DNA of 64,000 bases from NCBI RefSeq assembly GCF_027595985.1, contig NC_073303.1:184183470-184247469 (forward strand), written 5' to 3'. The notes below the pieces were generated by a model, which saw nothing but the letters and a program-made list of their open reading frames with translations, did no database searches and had not been told where the DNA came from. Of this stretch, positions 36,069-46,290 are shown one piece after another; the stretch's first letter is position 1, and every line of letters starts with the position of its first letter. Source of the DNA: Sorex araneus. Taxonomy: Eukaryota > Chordata > Mammalia > Eulipotyphla > Soricidae. A program made the translations under genes and the position numbers.

Positions 36069-36429
36069 TATTGACATTGTACACTATTGGAATTATTTGT
36101 ATTTTATTGGTTGTTCATATTACTCCATCTATCTGATCCTCAAAGATAAGTGATATACCATATACCATATACCCAATACACATTGCTAATTAAGTTAATT
36201 ATACGTAATACAAATATAATTTAAACAGCCTTATAATTTTCTGTGAATCTGGACACAACTTGAAAAAGGCAAGAGAAGAGCTGGCTAATGCTATTATGAT
36301 TTCCCAGCATCCTAGAATATATCAAGACGAAGGAAAATATAATTTATATTTACCAGTCTACATTGGAATAGTAATACTACTATACTGATGAAGTTATAAA
36401 GTATCTTATAACGGAGTATCTTGCATACT
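36069..36429. other. AT-rich DNA left of the gag fragment
   Basis: No repeat recognised. A TATACCATATACC motif near 36157-36172 resembles the longer run at 38040. The left boundary of the retroviral sequence lies near 36430 but is not sharp. Confidence 0.45.
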
Positions 36430-37273
36430 GGAGTAAAAAGGCCTACTGGGTATCTCAAGATTTTCACATGGTTGCTAAGACATGCTTAAACCGTTCTCAG
36501 TACTTGGAATGGAGAATGTGGCTCTATAATGAGGCCAAGGCAAAGCTTCAAGGCCTAGGCCATGCTGGACAAAACTTTTCAGGTATTGAGTTGACTTGTG
36601 AGATGTTAACTGGTGAAGGGAAATGGCGCGACCCAGAAAGGCAAGTCACCTTGCCTCATGCTGTTCTTGCTCATGTCCGTGAAATAGCCCTGCGTGCATG
36701 GGAGAAAGTTGATGCAGAAGCAGAATTTAAGGGAAGTTTTACAAAGATTTTCCAGAGAGCCTCAGAACCTTATGTAGATTTCATAGGAAGGTTGATGAAA
36801 GCCATTGAAATGCAGGTTAAAGATAAGGCAGCTCAGGAACTGTTGACTAAACTATTAGCCTTTGAAAATGCTAATAAGGATTGCCAGGCCATTCTGCTCT
36901 CTATTAAGGAGAAGGAAGACATATTTGGGTATTTGGAAGCATGCAGGAATGTTGGCTCTGCTAAACATAAGGTACAGGTCTATGCCTTACAGAGAAAAGC
37001 TCAGAAAAGATGTTTTAATTGTGGAAAACCAGGCCACTTTCGTAGAGATTGCAATGCGCCCCCAAGCCGTGCACGTCCTGGGCCCTGTCCCCGGTGTAAG
37101 AGGGGAAATCATTGGGCCAGAGATTGTCGCTTTAATTTTGATGTAGTGGGTGACCTCAACTCAGGACATCTGCAAGGGGGCCAGCCCCAGGCCCCGCAAA
37201 ATCAGGGGATGTTCCCAGTTTCAGCCCCTTTCCCCAGTGTGGAATTTCAGAGCTCCAATCAGTATAATCGCTG
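36430..37273 (+). pseudogene. gag: Betaretrovirus-like gag fragment (capsid to nucleocapsid)
   Basis: An open frame runs from 36375 to a stop at 37293-37295; recognisable protein starts near 36430, and an internal Met is at 36468. Numbering from that Met, the capsid major homology region has Gln96, Glu100 and Arg108 in the Q-x3-E-x7-R pattern. Nucleocapsid follows with two CCHC zinc knuckles, CFNCGKPGHFRRDC (about 182-195) and CPRCKRGNHWARDC (about 207-220). A Pro/Gln-rich end comes next. Matrix, the N-terminal part of gag, protease, pol and env are absent. The frame has no stop across about 280 codons, so the copy is fairly young or was conserved. Its last residues are not gag: they are read through the primer-binding site of an inverted LTR. 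It is a fragment of a class II endogenous retrovirus, not a host gene. Confidence 0.9.
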
Positions 37274-37288
37274 CACCCAGGGACGCCA
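37274..37288 (-). other. Retroviral primer-binding site, tRNA-Asn type
   Basis: The plus strand reads CACCCAGGGACGCCA, which is the 3' end of tRNA-Asn including the CCA. On the minus strand this sits 2 nt after the LTR end (…TTTTACA, then GC), exactly where a primer-binding site belongs. The match stops after 15 nt, and beyond it the sequence is gag read backwards. Confidence 0.85.
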
Positions 37289-37290
37289 GC

Positions 37291-37642
37291 TGTAAAATAA
37301 CACGCAACCCGGAGATTCTTCTTGCAGCGATTTATTAAGAAACCTTCTCATGCAAACGGAAAAGAGGACGAACGAAGACTGGACGAAGGACGAACGAAGG
37401 AAGAGGAATCAGGGGGGAACCCCTAGCTAGGCAGCTTCCCTCCTTATATACCTCTCGCTGCTTGTTTTCGCCCACGTGTCTGCATCTGATAGGTTAGTTA
37501 CAGCTTATGGGCGTGGCAAGACATCCTGTTTCCTTATTAGGAATTGTTTTCGAAGCACACAGGTGTTGTTTACGAAGAACGGTGCAATTTACAAGCACAG
37601 TGCAACTGTTGTTGCAAAGCACGGTCCTGGAGGCTCTCCACA
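37291..37642 (-). mobile_element. LTR in opposite orientation to the adjoining gag
   Basis: On the minus strand it starts TGTGGAGAGCCTCC and ends GTGTTATTTTACA, 352 bp. It has a TATA box in GAGGTATATAAGGAGGG and a polyadenylation signal in TTAATAAATCGCTGCAAG. The last 300 bp match the plus-strand LTR at about 60970-61273. The following PBS shows that it is a 5' LTR of a minus-strand copy. No TSD was found beyond 37642. Confidence 0.9.
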
Positions 37643-39094
37643 CTTTTTGATTACTTAACGTATTTTAATTTAATTTCTTAGAGCTCATAATTACAAAAAT
37701 ATACATGTATTCTCATAGCACGTCTTTTTTGGAAATTAAACTTTATACATATCAAGTGTCACACTAGAGATGAGAAAGAAGATTTTCATAGATCAATAAA
37801 ACATGAAACATACTATTCTTTCCAGATATTTCAGCAAATTCACTGTAATTGAGGTTATTTCTCTGCAAAGCCAGAGAAAGAATAAAGCAGTATTATTCTA
37901 TTAGCTTCTCTGTAAACTCACCATTGCCTATAAACCAGCTGGGTCTTTAAAGATATGGTTTGAGGAATGTGTGTGTGTACAATGCATAGAGAGGCGGCCA
38001 GAATCTGTCACTGCAGAACCTTCCAAATTGGAGTAATGTTTGAAGTGATATACCATATACCATATATACCATATATACCATATATATGGTCATATACCAT
38101 AACCATATATAGATAGAAAGTAAATTGATATAAGAGCATAGTAAATAGATCAGAAACTAAATGAAAGATTTTTTAAATATTTAGAAATCCTAGTGAAATT
38201 ACATTGCAGCTAAACTGAGTACAGCAGAAAGATAAAAATGGAAGGATGCATGATTGCTGAGAACTAATAGGATATTGATCTTGAAACTTCAGAAATCATA
38301 TGTATTTCTGAGCACATGCTTTCTGCAGAGTATAGTGGTCACTTTGCCAATCTGGATGATAGAAATTAGAATTGGTGTTTTCCTTCTGTTTTTTTTTGGT
38401 TGTGTGTGTGTATGCATGTGTATGTCTGTGTGTGCATGTATTAATTACAGATAGTGATATTTTAATTGTTAAAGCAATGTGGAAGCAGAATTTATGTGGA
38501 GTTGGTAAGTGCCTGTTTGGAAGATTAGATTAAGAAGCTAAAACTGATCTTTTTAAATAACACGTACTATTCAAATAAATTATATGGAAACCCCCACCTC
38601 CACATAAGCAATTCCTGAATATTTAATATTCCTATTTCTAAAATCTCTTAAATCTTTTTTTTAAGTTCCATAGCAAATATATTTATCTCTCACTTAGACA
38701 TGTTTCTTACTATTTGATTTACCTGCCAGTAATCTTGTTTGTAATTTTTTGCTTAGTTATTTCATACACAGCACATTCATCAAAAATGAAAAGTAAATCT
38801 GACATAAAACATTACAACACACTATAGTTTTATAAGTGTTTATTTACCCATTTTTCTCAGTATAGAGTACAGTATTGTCTAATGAAGATACCAAATCTCT
38901 AACCCAATCTGCTTTGAATCTTTCCAACTGTTGCTCCTCATATTTTCTATTAGACTGAATTCTTCTAGATACTTAAATAGCCTGTCCTCAACAGTCAACT
39001 CTGATTTGTTTTTAGATGCTTTTTCCTACTAAGAAGTGCCAATGTCTAATCACCCTTGTTCTGTCAGTAAAGTTAGTTAAAATGCTCTACACTT
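37643..39094. other. AT-rich DNA with microsatellites
   Basis: Apart from the TACCATA run (38040-38112) and a TG-rich run (38398-38440), no feature is recognised. Confidence 0.5.
38040..38112. repeat. (ATATACC)n run with palindromic end
   Basis: Repeated ATATACCAT units meet ATATATGGTCATATACCATA, making the run partly self-complementary. Confidence 0.85.
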
Positions 39095-39106
39095 ACAGAG
39101 AAACAT

Positions 39107-39354
39107 TGATAGCACTGTAGCACTGTCATCCCGGTTTTCATCAATTTGCTCGAGCAGGCACCAGTAACGTCTCCATTGTGAGACTTGTTACTTTTCTTGG
39201 CACATCAAATATGCCTAAGGCAGCTTGCCAGGCACTGCTGTGGGGTGGGATACTCTCGGTAGCATTTTGTGCTCTCCGAGAGGGAAAAAGAAATTTAACC
39301 TGGGTTGGCCGTGTCTAAGTCAAACGCCCTACCCATCGTGCTATTGCTTCAGTC
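39107..39354 (-). mobile_element. RTE-tailed SINE with 12-bp TSD
   Basis: Full reversed copy from TGATAGCACTGTAGCACTGT to GCTATTGCTTCAGT. The flanks ACAGAGAAACAT at 39095-39106 and 39355-39366 are identical. Confidence 0.94.
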
Positions 39355-39366
39355 ACAGAGAAACAT

Positions 39367-40003
39367 CTACATTCCTTTAATAAGATCCATTTATTTGATG
39401 ATGAACTAATTTTTAATACTATCTTCCCACAGTACTCTAAGCTTTCTCAGAGTTGCACATATACTTTTATCAAACTAGAGCAGTCTTCATATTTTTTAAA
39501 TTGGTTATATTTCAGAGTGAGTTTGTGGCATCATTATGGACATTATATAATAATCTCAACTGTAAGACTAGGCTAGAGCAATAATATTGCAATCATAATA
39601 ATATGTCATGTAACATCTATAAAAAAACCTTTGAAATAGATACAATTATTATCTACATGTTAAGGAATAAGGAAATTGAGGCAAGTATAATTTAAGTCAC
39701 CTATATAAGACTGTAAAAAGAAAAAGCAGAATTATGGTACAAATCAAGAGAGCATGTGACATACTAAGATGAATATAAATGTGTCTGAAAATATTAAGAA
39801 AGAAAAAATACATATGTTGTTGTTAGAAACAGTTGTTAGAGGCTGGGGTGTTCAAAAGATATGAAAGAGGTTTGTATTAAAATAGAAAAGCATGATTCTG
39901 AGAATTTCTATGCAAGAGATATGTACAAATAATTCAGGGACATGTTCTAGCAAGGCAAGTTAAAAATCAATTTAATAGAATTATTGAGCTTAAGGTTCCT
40001 CTG
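39367..40003. other. AT-rich DNA, no feature recognised
   Basis: No gene or assignable repeat seen. Confidence 0.5.
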
Positions 40004-40380
40004 CCAGTACCTTCATGTGTGAGGCTTATCCGAGCATGTGGAGAGGAACCTTGAGGATGACTGTGACTATGCTCTGGAGGTCTTCGGCCGAGGGAGCTCT
40101 GCTCGGGGTGGGGAGGGAAGCTGGAATCCGCCCCCTCTCAGGGTCACAGGGAAGACAGCCTGGCTCTCAGACAAGAGACTCTCTGCATTGCTCTCTTCGG
40201 GAGCTTGATTTTAAGTCTCAGGATGTTTGCCATTAGTGGGATTACATGGCACGGAGGGCAGTCCCTGGGTGTGACCGCCTAACTACTGGAAAATGGGAAA
40301 TCTGGGTGGAAGAGGCCAAGTCCCGATCCAAGCAGGATTGGAGGTCTCAACCCCGGGTCCCACAAACTATGTGACATCTT
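40004..40380 (-). mobile_element. Inverted 5' part of a (GAT)n-type element
   Basis: The plus strand shows ACCTTCATGTGTGAGGCTTA, then GGGAGCTTGATTTTAAGTCT, GTGGGATTACATGGCACGGA and GCAGTCCCTGGGTGTGACCG. The second group is the reverse of the 5' module at 19840-20040. It joins a forward body at about 40381. Confidence 0.85.
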
Positions 40381-40675
40381 ACAGCCTTGTTTTCCTTCTG
40401 GGAGAACCTGTCAAGCTACCGAGAATTCCCTGCCCACATGAGAAAGCCTCAAAAACTTGCCATGATGTATTCATATGCCAAAACCAGTAACAATGCTGGG
40501 TCTCATTCCCCTGACCCTGAAAGAGCTTCCAATGCGGCATCATTGGGAAGGACGAGTAAAGAGATAAAATCTCTTTAAAAATCTAAAATCTCAGGGCTAG
40601 AAATAATGGAGATGTTACTGAGACTGCTTGAAAAATTTGATGATCAATGGGATGATGATGATGATGTTGATGATT
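40381..40675 (+). mobile_element. (GAT)n-tailed element, body and tail
   Basis: TCTGGGAGAACCTGTCAAGC, CATATGCCAAAACCAGTAAC, CTGACCCTGAAAGAGCTTCC, GAGATGTTACTGAGACTGCT and GATCAATGGGATGATGATGA. The orientation is opposite to the 5' part at 40004-40380. Confidence 0.88.
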
Positions 40676-41394
40676 GAGCTTAAGAGATGACCAGACAAAT
40701 GGTCCTCTCATATAGCCTGCTAGATTAAATCCATGTCATCGTGTGGTCCCTTGAACAGTGTTTGCAGCCCACAGACTCTCCCCTATCACCAGGAGTGGCG
40801 TAGGTTATTCTGCCACCACTGGTTCGAAGCAACACTGGAACCTCAGTCTCTAGTGCTGAATCACTGACCAAGTAGGATGACAAGTGACAATCAGGCAATT
40901 CTCTTTGTATCAGCTCTTGGAAATCAACTCCCATCCCAGCCTCTTTTACCTTTTTCACCCTAAAGATGAATGTCCAGAGTTTAATAAGAATTTGATCCAG
41001 AATCTAAACAGATTAAGAAAAAAGAAAAAGAAGCAATGAGCAGAAGAGCACCTGTTTACAGGAGATATCATGACCTTTTAGTAGAGCTTAAGATTGAAGT
41101 TAAGCAACAATTTGAAGGAAAGGTTCAAGGAAAAAATGTGTCAAATAACAATGCCTAAATATCAAAGTGAATGCTTTGTTTAAATATAGATTATGCTGTT
41201 GAAAACAGCATTAGTTATTTCCAGGAAAACCCCAATATATAAGATCATGGAAAATAAACTCCTAATAAACTCCTATGTACATTTATGATTCCTTGGAATT
41301 TTTACAAATTTCAGAGTCTTCTTTTATTTAAGTTCTCAAAGGAGATATGTGACTGTCTTAGGCTAGAATCATACTTTTAATTTCTTTATTATTT
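40676..41394. other. Unclassified DNA
   Basis: A somewhat GC-richer part at 40720-40960 has a 77-codon minus-strand open frame with no recognisable domain. Nothing else supportable. Confidence 0.45.
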
Positions 41395-41645
41395 ATTTAT
41401 TTATTTTTATTTAATCACCATGTGGAAAGTTACAAAGTTTTCAGGCTTAAGTCTCAGTTACACAATGCTCAAACACCCATCCCTTCACAGTGCACATATT
41501 CCACCACCAAGAACCACAGTAAACCTCCCCCTACCCCCACCTCCCCAGCCCCCCACCCCGCCTTTGTAGCTGATAAATTTCACTTTACTTTCTCTTTATT
41601 TTGATTACATTCAATATTTCAACAAAAAACTCACTATAATAATAC
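41395..41645 (-). mobile_element. Antisense L1-like 3' end
   Basis: TTTTATTTAATCACCATGTG, GTTACAAAGTTTTCAGGC, CAAACACCCATCCCTTCACA and CTCTTTATTTTGATTACATT match the reversed terminus at 17763. Confidence 0.85.
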
Positions 41646-41937
41646 TTTTTAATCATAGATTTATAATACATTTAAAACATGGTATGAGCGATGAGTGATC
41701 TCTTTTCTGCCTACTTGTTACTCTCCAATATATGTTATTATTTTATTTTACACAATTTTATTGAGGTGACTTTGGTTTACAAGAAAGTATACATTTTTAA
41801 TAGCTTAAGTGATACACTGCCACACCCAATAGCCACAAAAATGTTAATACTCTTATACTCTTTACAAAACCCTTCTTATTGAATACCTTCATATGTTAAA
41901 AGAATTTAAGTACTTTGTTTCATGAGTTTACAAATTA

Positions 41938-42131
41938 TTTATTTATCTGTTACTTTGCATTTTGGGGTTGCATCCGGCAATGCTCAGGGATTACTACTGG
42001 CTCTGCAATCAGAAATTACCAATTACTCCTGGCAGTACTTGTGGGACCCTATGGGATGCTGGGGATTGAACCTGGGCCAGCCACATGCAAGGCAAATACA
42101 CAAACTGCTGTACTATTGCTCCAGCTTTGAA
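41938..42131 (-). mobile_element. A-tailed SINE (short form) with TSD
   Basis: TTGGGGTTGCATCCGGCAAT, TGCTCAGGGATTACTACTGG, ATGGGATGCTGGGGATTGAA and CTATTGCTCCAGC. The 11-bp flanks TTTACAAATTA lie at 41927-41937 and 42132-42142. A short duplication (GAAATTACCAATTACTCC) sits in the body. Confidence 0.92.
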
Positions 42132-42324
42132 TTTACAAATTAGTAAATTGCAATTGTATTATATAAAAATGTATCTAAGGATTTTGTGGAAAATGTATTG
42201 TCGTGCATTTTTCATGTTACTAATTATGATGTTTTTCTCCCCCCCACACTGCCATGCAATTATTGTTCATGCTATTCATCAGTTTGCTTGATTTTTATTA
42301 TAAAGAACAAAACTGAAAACTGTC

Positions 42325-42445
42325 CAAGCAGGTCAGTAGGGGAGAGTGTGAATTCTACATATGCAGCCCCAGGTTCAATTTCTGACACCATGTGGTCCTC
42401 CAGCACAGCAAGAGAAACAAAGCTTCACTGCAACAATGGTCCCCT
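42325..42445 (+). mobile_element. Old short-form SINE
   Basis: CAAGCAGGTCAGTAGGGGAG, CAGCCCCAGGTTCAATTTCT and CCATGTGGTCCTCCAGCACA keep head-to-body order with strong divergence. Confidence 0.6.
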
Positions 42446-43257
42446 GTTATAAGCATACTGAAAGGATTATTATTCCCTTTTAGCTTAATTATTTTAAGTA
42501 CATAATTTTCAAAAGCCAGTAACATTCATCCTGACTCAATTCTGATTTTAATTGGAACGTTTTATATCTAATGTTATCAAATGGGGTAATTCATATATTA
42601 ATAGATTTTTTAATCTGCTTTTAACCTCTTGAATTTCTCTTTGTTATAAGTTTTTCACTTATTTTGTTAAACTTAAATCAAAGTAATAAATTCTTTGTCT
42701 TTGGTTTGGTTCTTTTTCTCAAATTTTCTTAAGAGAATTTTACTGTCCTCATAAAGTTATTATTTCAACCTGGGGGGTGGGGAGTGTATACTGCTTTCTA
42801 AACAGTACTGTTGTTTTGAAATGCAGAACACTTAGAAAAATAAAAAGAAAAACTGACAAAGCCTTTTAATGACATGAAAATGCCCTATGGGAAAGAAAGG
42901 TCTGTAAACATATGCCTTACATCTAAGGTTCTTATGATGGATGTAGCCCTACACTCAGTGATAAAATGTAAAATAATCTGTCTTCTTTTCTAGGTTTTGC
43001 TCTTTGCAGGTACATTTATTTCCAGGTACTTTAATATGTGGAAATAAAAGAGAAAGTTCTCTAAAATGTCTTGAAGAACACCATAATTAATGAAGTCTTA
43101 ATGAGTTAAGTTTTTAAAACTATGCATTCCTGCGACACCCTACCGAAACACCCAATTAAAAGATAATTAGGATAAATCATGGTAAGAAAGGAGATAACCT
43201 CACATCTTCAAATACGACAGTGTGTCTTACATAAAACTTTCAAGGTGACTCTTTCAA
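42446..43257. other. AT-rich DNA, no feature recognised
   Basis: A GGGGGGTGGGGAG run lies near 42772. No gene seen. Confidence 0.5.
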
Positions 43258-43334
43258 GTGTCTTGAAGATAACAAGGAATAAGTGAGAAAGCCCTCTAAA
43301 TAGGCACAAAATGAATTTAAAATATCCCTAAAGT
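43258..43334 (+). repeat. 77-bp direct repeat, copy 1
   Basis: Matches 44407-44483 over 77 bp with one difference (A at 43324, G at 44473). The unit is ordinary-looking sequence with no known repeat signature. Confidence 0.95.
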
Positions 43335-43371
43335 CAAAGAAAGAAATATATTTTGCAAGACTGGATGAAAG

Positions 43372-43450
43372 GGGCCAGAAATATAGTACAATAGTTAGGG
43401 TGCTGGCCTTCCATGCCACTGATCCAGGTTCAATCCCAGGCACCCCATGT
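43372..43450 (+). mobile_element. SINE head fragment, 3'-truncated
   Basis: GGGGCCAGAAATATAGTACA, TGGCCTTCCATGCCACTGAT and CCAGGTTCAATCCCAGGCAC cover head and B box, then homology stops. Confidence 0.75.
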
Positions 43451-43639
43451 TTCTGAAGTATAACTTGGTTAATGATATTTATATTTTATGAAAAGTATAG
43501 AATAAAGCCTAATGCAGCATCTCAACAGGAGACTTAAAAAGCATGGGGAAGTTATTACATGTCAGAGAAATTCATTGAGCTTGAAAGTTTATTTTCATAT
43601 TTTAAATAATTAATTAAATTTTTCTAATTTTTCCTTTAT

Positions 43640-43800
43640 GGTTTATATGAACACTATGGTTTGCAAAGTTGTTCATGATGACTTGTTACAGGCATTCAAT
43701 ATTACAATACCATTCCCACCACCATTATACCTTTCCTCTACAACTGTCTCCAATTTTACCTACTACCTCTTAAGCCTGCCCCCATAGCAGACTTTTAATT
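43640..43800 (-). mobile_element. Antisense L1-like 3' end, second subtype
   Basis: ATGGTTTGCAAAGTTGTTCA, TTACAGGCATTCAATATTAC and CCATTCCCACCACCATTATA match 63825-63960 and the split copy around 60733/61274. Confidence 0.7.
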
Positions 43801-44364
43801 TATTTAATATTTCTGGTTATCAATAATTTTCTAGCAGAATGATCAAAAAGTATTTCCTTAGAAGAAAGTTAGTGAAGATTGTTGTATCTCACCTGGAAAC
43901 CATTTTTGTCCTTGTATAAGAAATTACTCAAATATTGCTACAGGTAAAGCCTTCTGTGTTTAAACTTTGTCAATAGACATAGATTGGCCACCTAGTGAAA
44001 ATTTTAACTCCAGCTGTATCATCCTGTTAAAAATTCCTGACAACTTGGAGCAACATCTCAAACTCTACAACATTGATAAACCATTAGTAGCACACCCGAT
44101 AGGATCCAATGCAATGTAGAAGACAACAATCTTGATAGTTTATTTTCTATGTACTAAATGCCTTTATTTATTTTTCTTTGTAGGAAAAATCATCTTTTAC
44201 CATGTAGTAGCAAAAATTCTCCAAGAAGGCATGCAGAAGTAAAATCTTAATGCTTGAGTATTACTAATACAGTGAATAAATAATTTTCAGAATGATATTC
44301 ACTAGGAAACTTGGGTAGTAAAAAAATTAAAAAATTAATCACAGAAGAAAAAACTATGACTGTC
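43801..44364. other. AT-rich DNA, no feature recognised
   Basis: No gene or assignable repeat seen. Confidence 0.5.
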
Positions 44365-44365
<1 letters not shown>

Positions 44366-44405
<40 letters not shown>

Positions 44406-44406
44406 T
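44366..44406. repeat. (TA)n(TG)n microsatellite
   Basis: ATATATATATATGTG passing into TG repeats, ending exactly where the 77-bp repeat copy 2 starts. Confidence 0.95.
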
Positions 44407-44483
44407 GTGTCTTGAAGATAACAAGGAATAAGTGAGAAAGCCCTCTAAATAGGCACAAAATGAATTTAAAATGTCCCTAAAGT
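44407..44483 (+). repeat. 77-bp direct repeat, copy 2, between microsatellites
   Basis: Near-identical to 43258-43334. It is bordered by (TG)n on the left and (TA)n on the right, unlike copy 1, which sits in unique-looking DNA. Copy 2 is therefore the likely insertion. Confidence 0.95.
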
Positions 44484-44554
44484 AATATATATATACATAT
44501 ATACATATATATGTTATATATACATATAATATATATATACATATATATATATAT
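44484..44554. repeat. (TA)n/(CATA)n microsatellite
   Basis: TATATACATATA-type repeats running into the next SINE. Confidence 0.95.
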
Positions 44555-44801
44555 GGGCTGGAGCGATAGCAAAGCGGGTAGGGCATTTGCCATGCACATG
44601 GCCGCCCCGAGTTTGATTCCTCCAACCCTCTCGGAGAGCCTGGCAAGCTACTGAGAGTATCTTGCCCTCATGAAAGAGCCTGGCAAGCTACCCATGGCTT
44701 ATTCGATATGCCAAAAATAGTAACAATAAGTCTTACAATGGAGTCATTACTGGTGCCTGCTCAAGCAAGTGGATGAGCAAGGGGATGACAGTGATACAGT
44801 G
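44555..44801 (+). mobile_element. RTE-tailed SINE in a TA microsatellite
   Basis: GGGCTGGAGCGATAGCAAAG head, GAGTTTGATTCCTCC B-box region, AGAGCCTGGCAAGCTACTGA body and GGGGATGACAGTGATACAGT tail. Flanks are TA-rich on both sides, so a TSD cannot be read. Confidence 0.94.
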
Positions 44802-44811
44802 ATATATATAT

Positions 44812-44976
44812 TTGCTTTTTGGATCACAACCGGCGATGCTCCAGGCTTACTCCTGGCTTTGCACTCAGGAATCACTCCAGCAATGCTCAGGGGGCCATAT
44901 GAGATGCTGGGAATTTAACCCGGGTTGGCTGCGTGCAAGGCAAATGCCCTACTCACTGTGCTATCACTCCAGCACC
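44812..44976 (-). mobile_element. A-tailed SINE (short form)
   Basis: GCTTTTTGGATCACAACCGG, CTCCTGGCTTTGCACTCAGG, CATATGAGATGCTGGGAATT and GTGCTATCACTCCAGCACC. Tail almost lost. Confidence 0.9.
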
Positions 44977-45142
44977 TTATGAATATTTTTTAAATTTAAT
45001 TTAGCAATAGTTAGAAACATGATAAAGACTGGGACGAATATAACAGGTAAAGGGAAGTACGTAAGATACTTTCTAGCTATACAAAAAATACTGTCTAGCT
45101 CTTTCTGTGTTATCACACTTCTAAAGTTAGTTGATTAAAATA

Positions 45143-45393
45143 TCACTGTCACTGTCACTGTCATCCCTTTGTTCTTCAATTTGTTCAAGCGGGCACCAGT
45201 AACATCTCTCATTGTGAGACTTATAGTTACTGTTTTTGGCATATCCAATGCGCCACGGATAGCTTGCCAGGCTCTGCCATGTGGGCTCTATACTCTTGGT
45301 AGCTTGCTGGGCTCTCCGAGAGGGGCGGAGTAATCTAACATGGGTCGACCTCGTGAAAGGCAAACACCCTACTGCTGTGCTATCGCTCCAGCC
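45143..45393 (-). mobile_element. RTE-tailed SINE, near full length
   Basis: Reversed copy from ATCACTGTCACTGTCACTGT to GCTATCGCTCCAGCCC. Its tail, read on the minus strand, still translates as CYWCPLEQIEEQRDDSDSD, matching the C-terminal frame of the RTE ORF at 60.1 kb (RRYWCPLEHIEDQ). Confidence 0.95.
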
Positions 45394-45464
45394 CATTGGA
45401 TATCGATGGATATCGATGATATCGATAGATATCAATGGAGCAATATCCATAGCTCCATTGATAT
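45394..45464. repeat. GATATC-rich run with a 13-bp inverted repeat
   Basis: GGATATCGATGGATATCGAT repeats lead into arms ATATCAATGGAGC (45429-45441) and GCTCCATTGATAT (45452-45464), a perfect inverted repeat with a 10-nt loop. Confidence 0.9.
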
Positions 45465-45989
45465 TAAAATATCAATGATTTCTATATCTTTCAATTTGTT
45501 CTATATACTATTTGGACTTGCCACAGTATGCTGGTAATTCTGGTATTAATTGAAACCCTGTCCTGAGCAGATCTGTTTCTACTACTTGGCTGCCTTCTGT
45601 GTCAGGCCAGGGCAGAGTGGAGAGAGAGATACAGTTCATGTCTCAACAGGGTTCTTGTCTCAGTATATTTATAAGGAGATAAGGCAAGTATTTAAAAGGA
45701 TAGTGGAAGCTAAAAATTGGAATTCGTATACTATGACTTCCACATGCTCTATTTAAGGAAGAATTAGCTTCAAGGCCAGCCTACATCCAGGGTTAAGCAA
45801 ATAGATCTATCCCTGTATTCAAGGTTTTCTAGTTGCATTGAAACAGGGCATACACTCTGGGAGAGTGGAAGAGGATATTTTTTTTTTATCAGTATTGTCT
45901 GTGTATCTTCAGTCTTCTGTATCTTTAAATTCAACATATTAAAGGATTAGTTTTTTAATTTATATTTTCCTTCTCTATTGATTCACTGC
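45465..45989. other. Unclassified DNA
   Basis: No gene or assignable repeat seen. Confidence 0.45.
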
Positions 45990-46290
45990 AATCAGCATAC
46001 TATTCTTTAATTTCTTCCAGGCTGTGGTAAGTCACATGATTCAATCCTTTGCTGCAGTTGCATAGAATTCTATCCTGCTTGTATCCTGACTTCTTGATCC
46101 ATTTTGGTTGGATATTTGAATTGTTTTTATATCTCGATGATTGTACTAAGAACTGCATGATAATTTTAGCTGATGTAAATTTTTGCATTAATATATATGC
46201 CAGAGATTAATAATATTTCCCCTTGTGTAGGAACATTTCCTGTTTTGGGGTAGTATTCCTTAACATCAGTGTTTGGATATTATTGTATTG
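45990..46290 (-). mobile_element. Possible old antisense L1 3' region
   Basis: TTGCATAGAATTCTATCCTG, TTCTTGATCCATTTTGGTTG, ATTTGAATTGTTTTTATATC and a later GGGGTAGTATTCC follow the order of a reversed L1 3' region, heavily diverged. Confidence 0.5.

Noticed and set aside
36430-37642. Intact provirus or a domesticated gag gene
   Set aside because: Matrix, protease, pol and env are missing, the only adjoining LTR is inverted, and the frame ends by reading into the primer-binding site. Nothing supports host use.
45281-45478. Overlapping open frames around the GATATC run
   Set aside because: Derived from a SINE head and a simple repeat.
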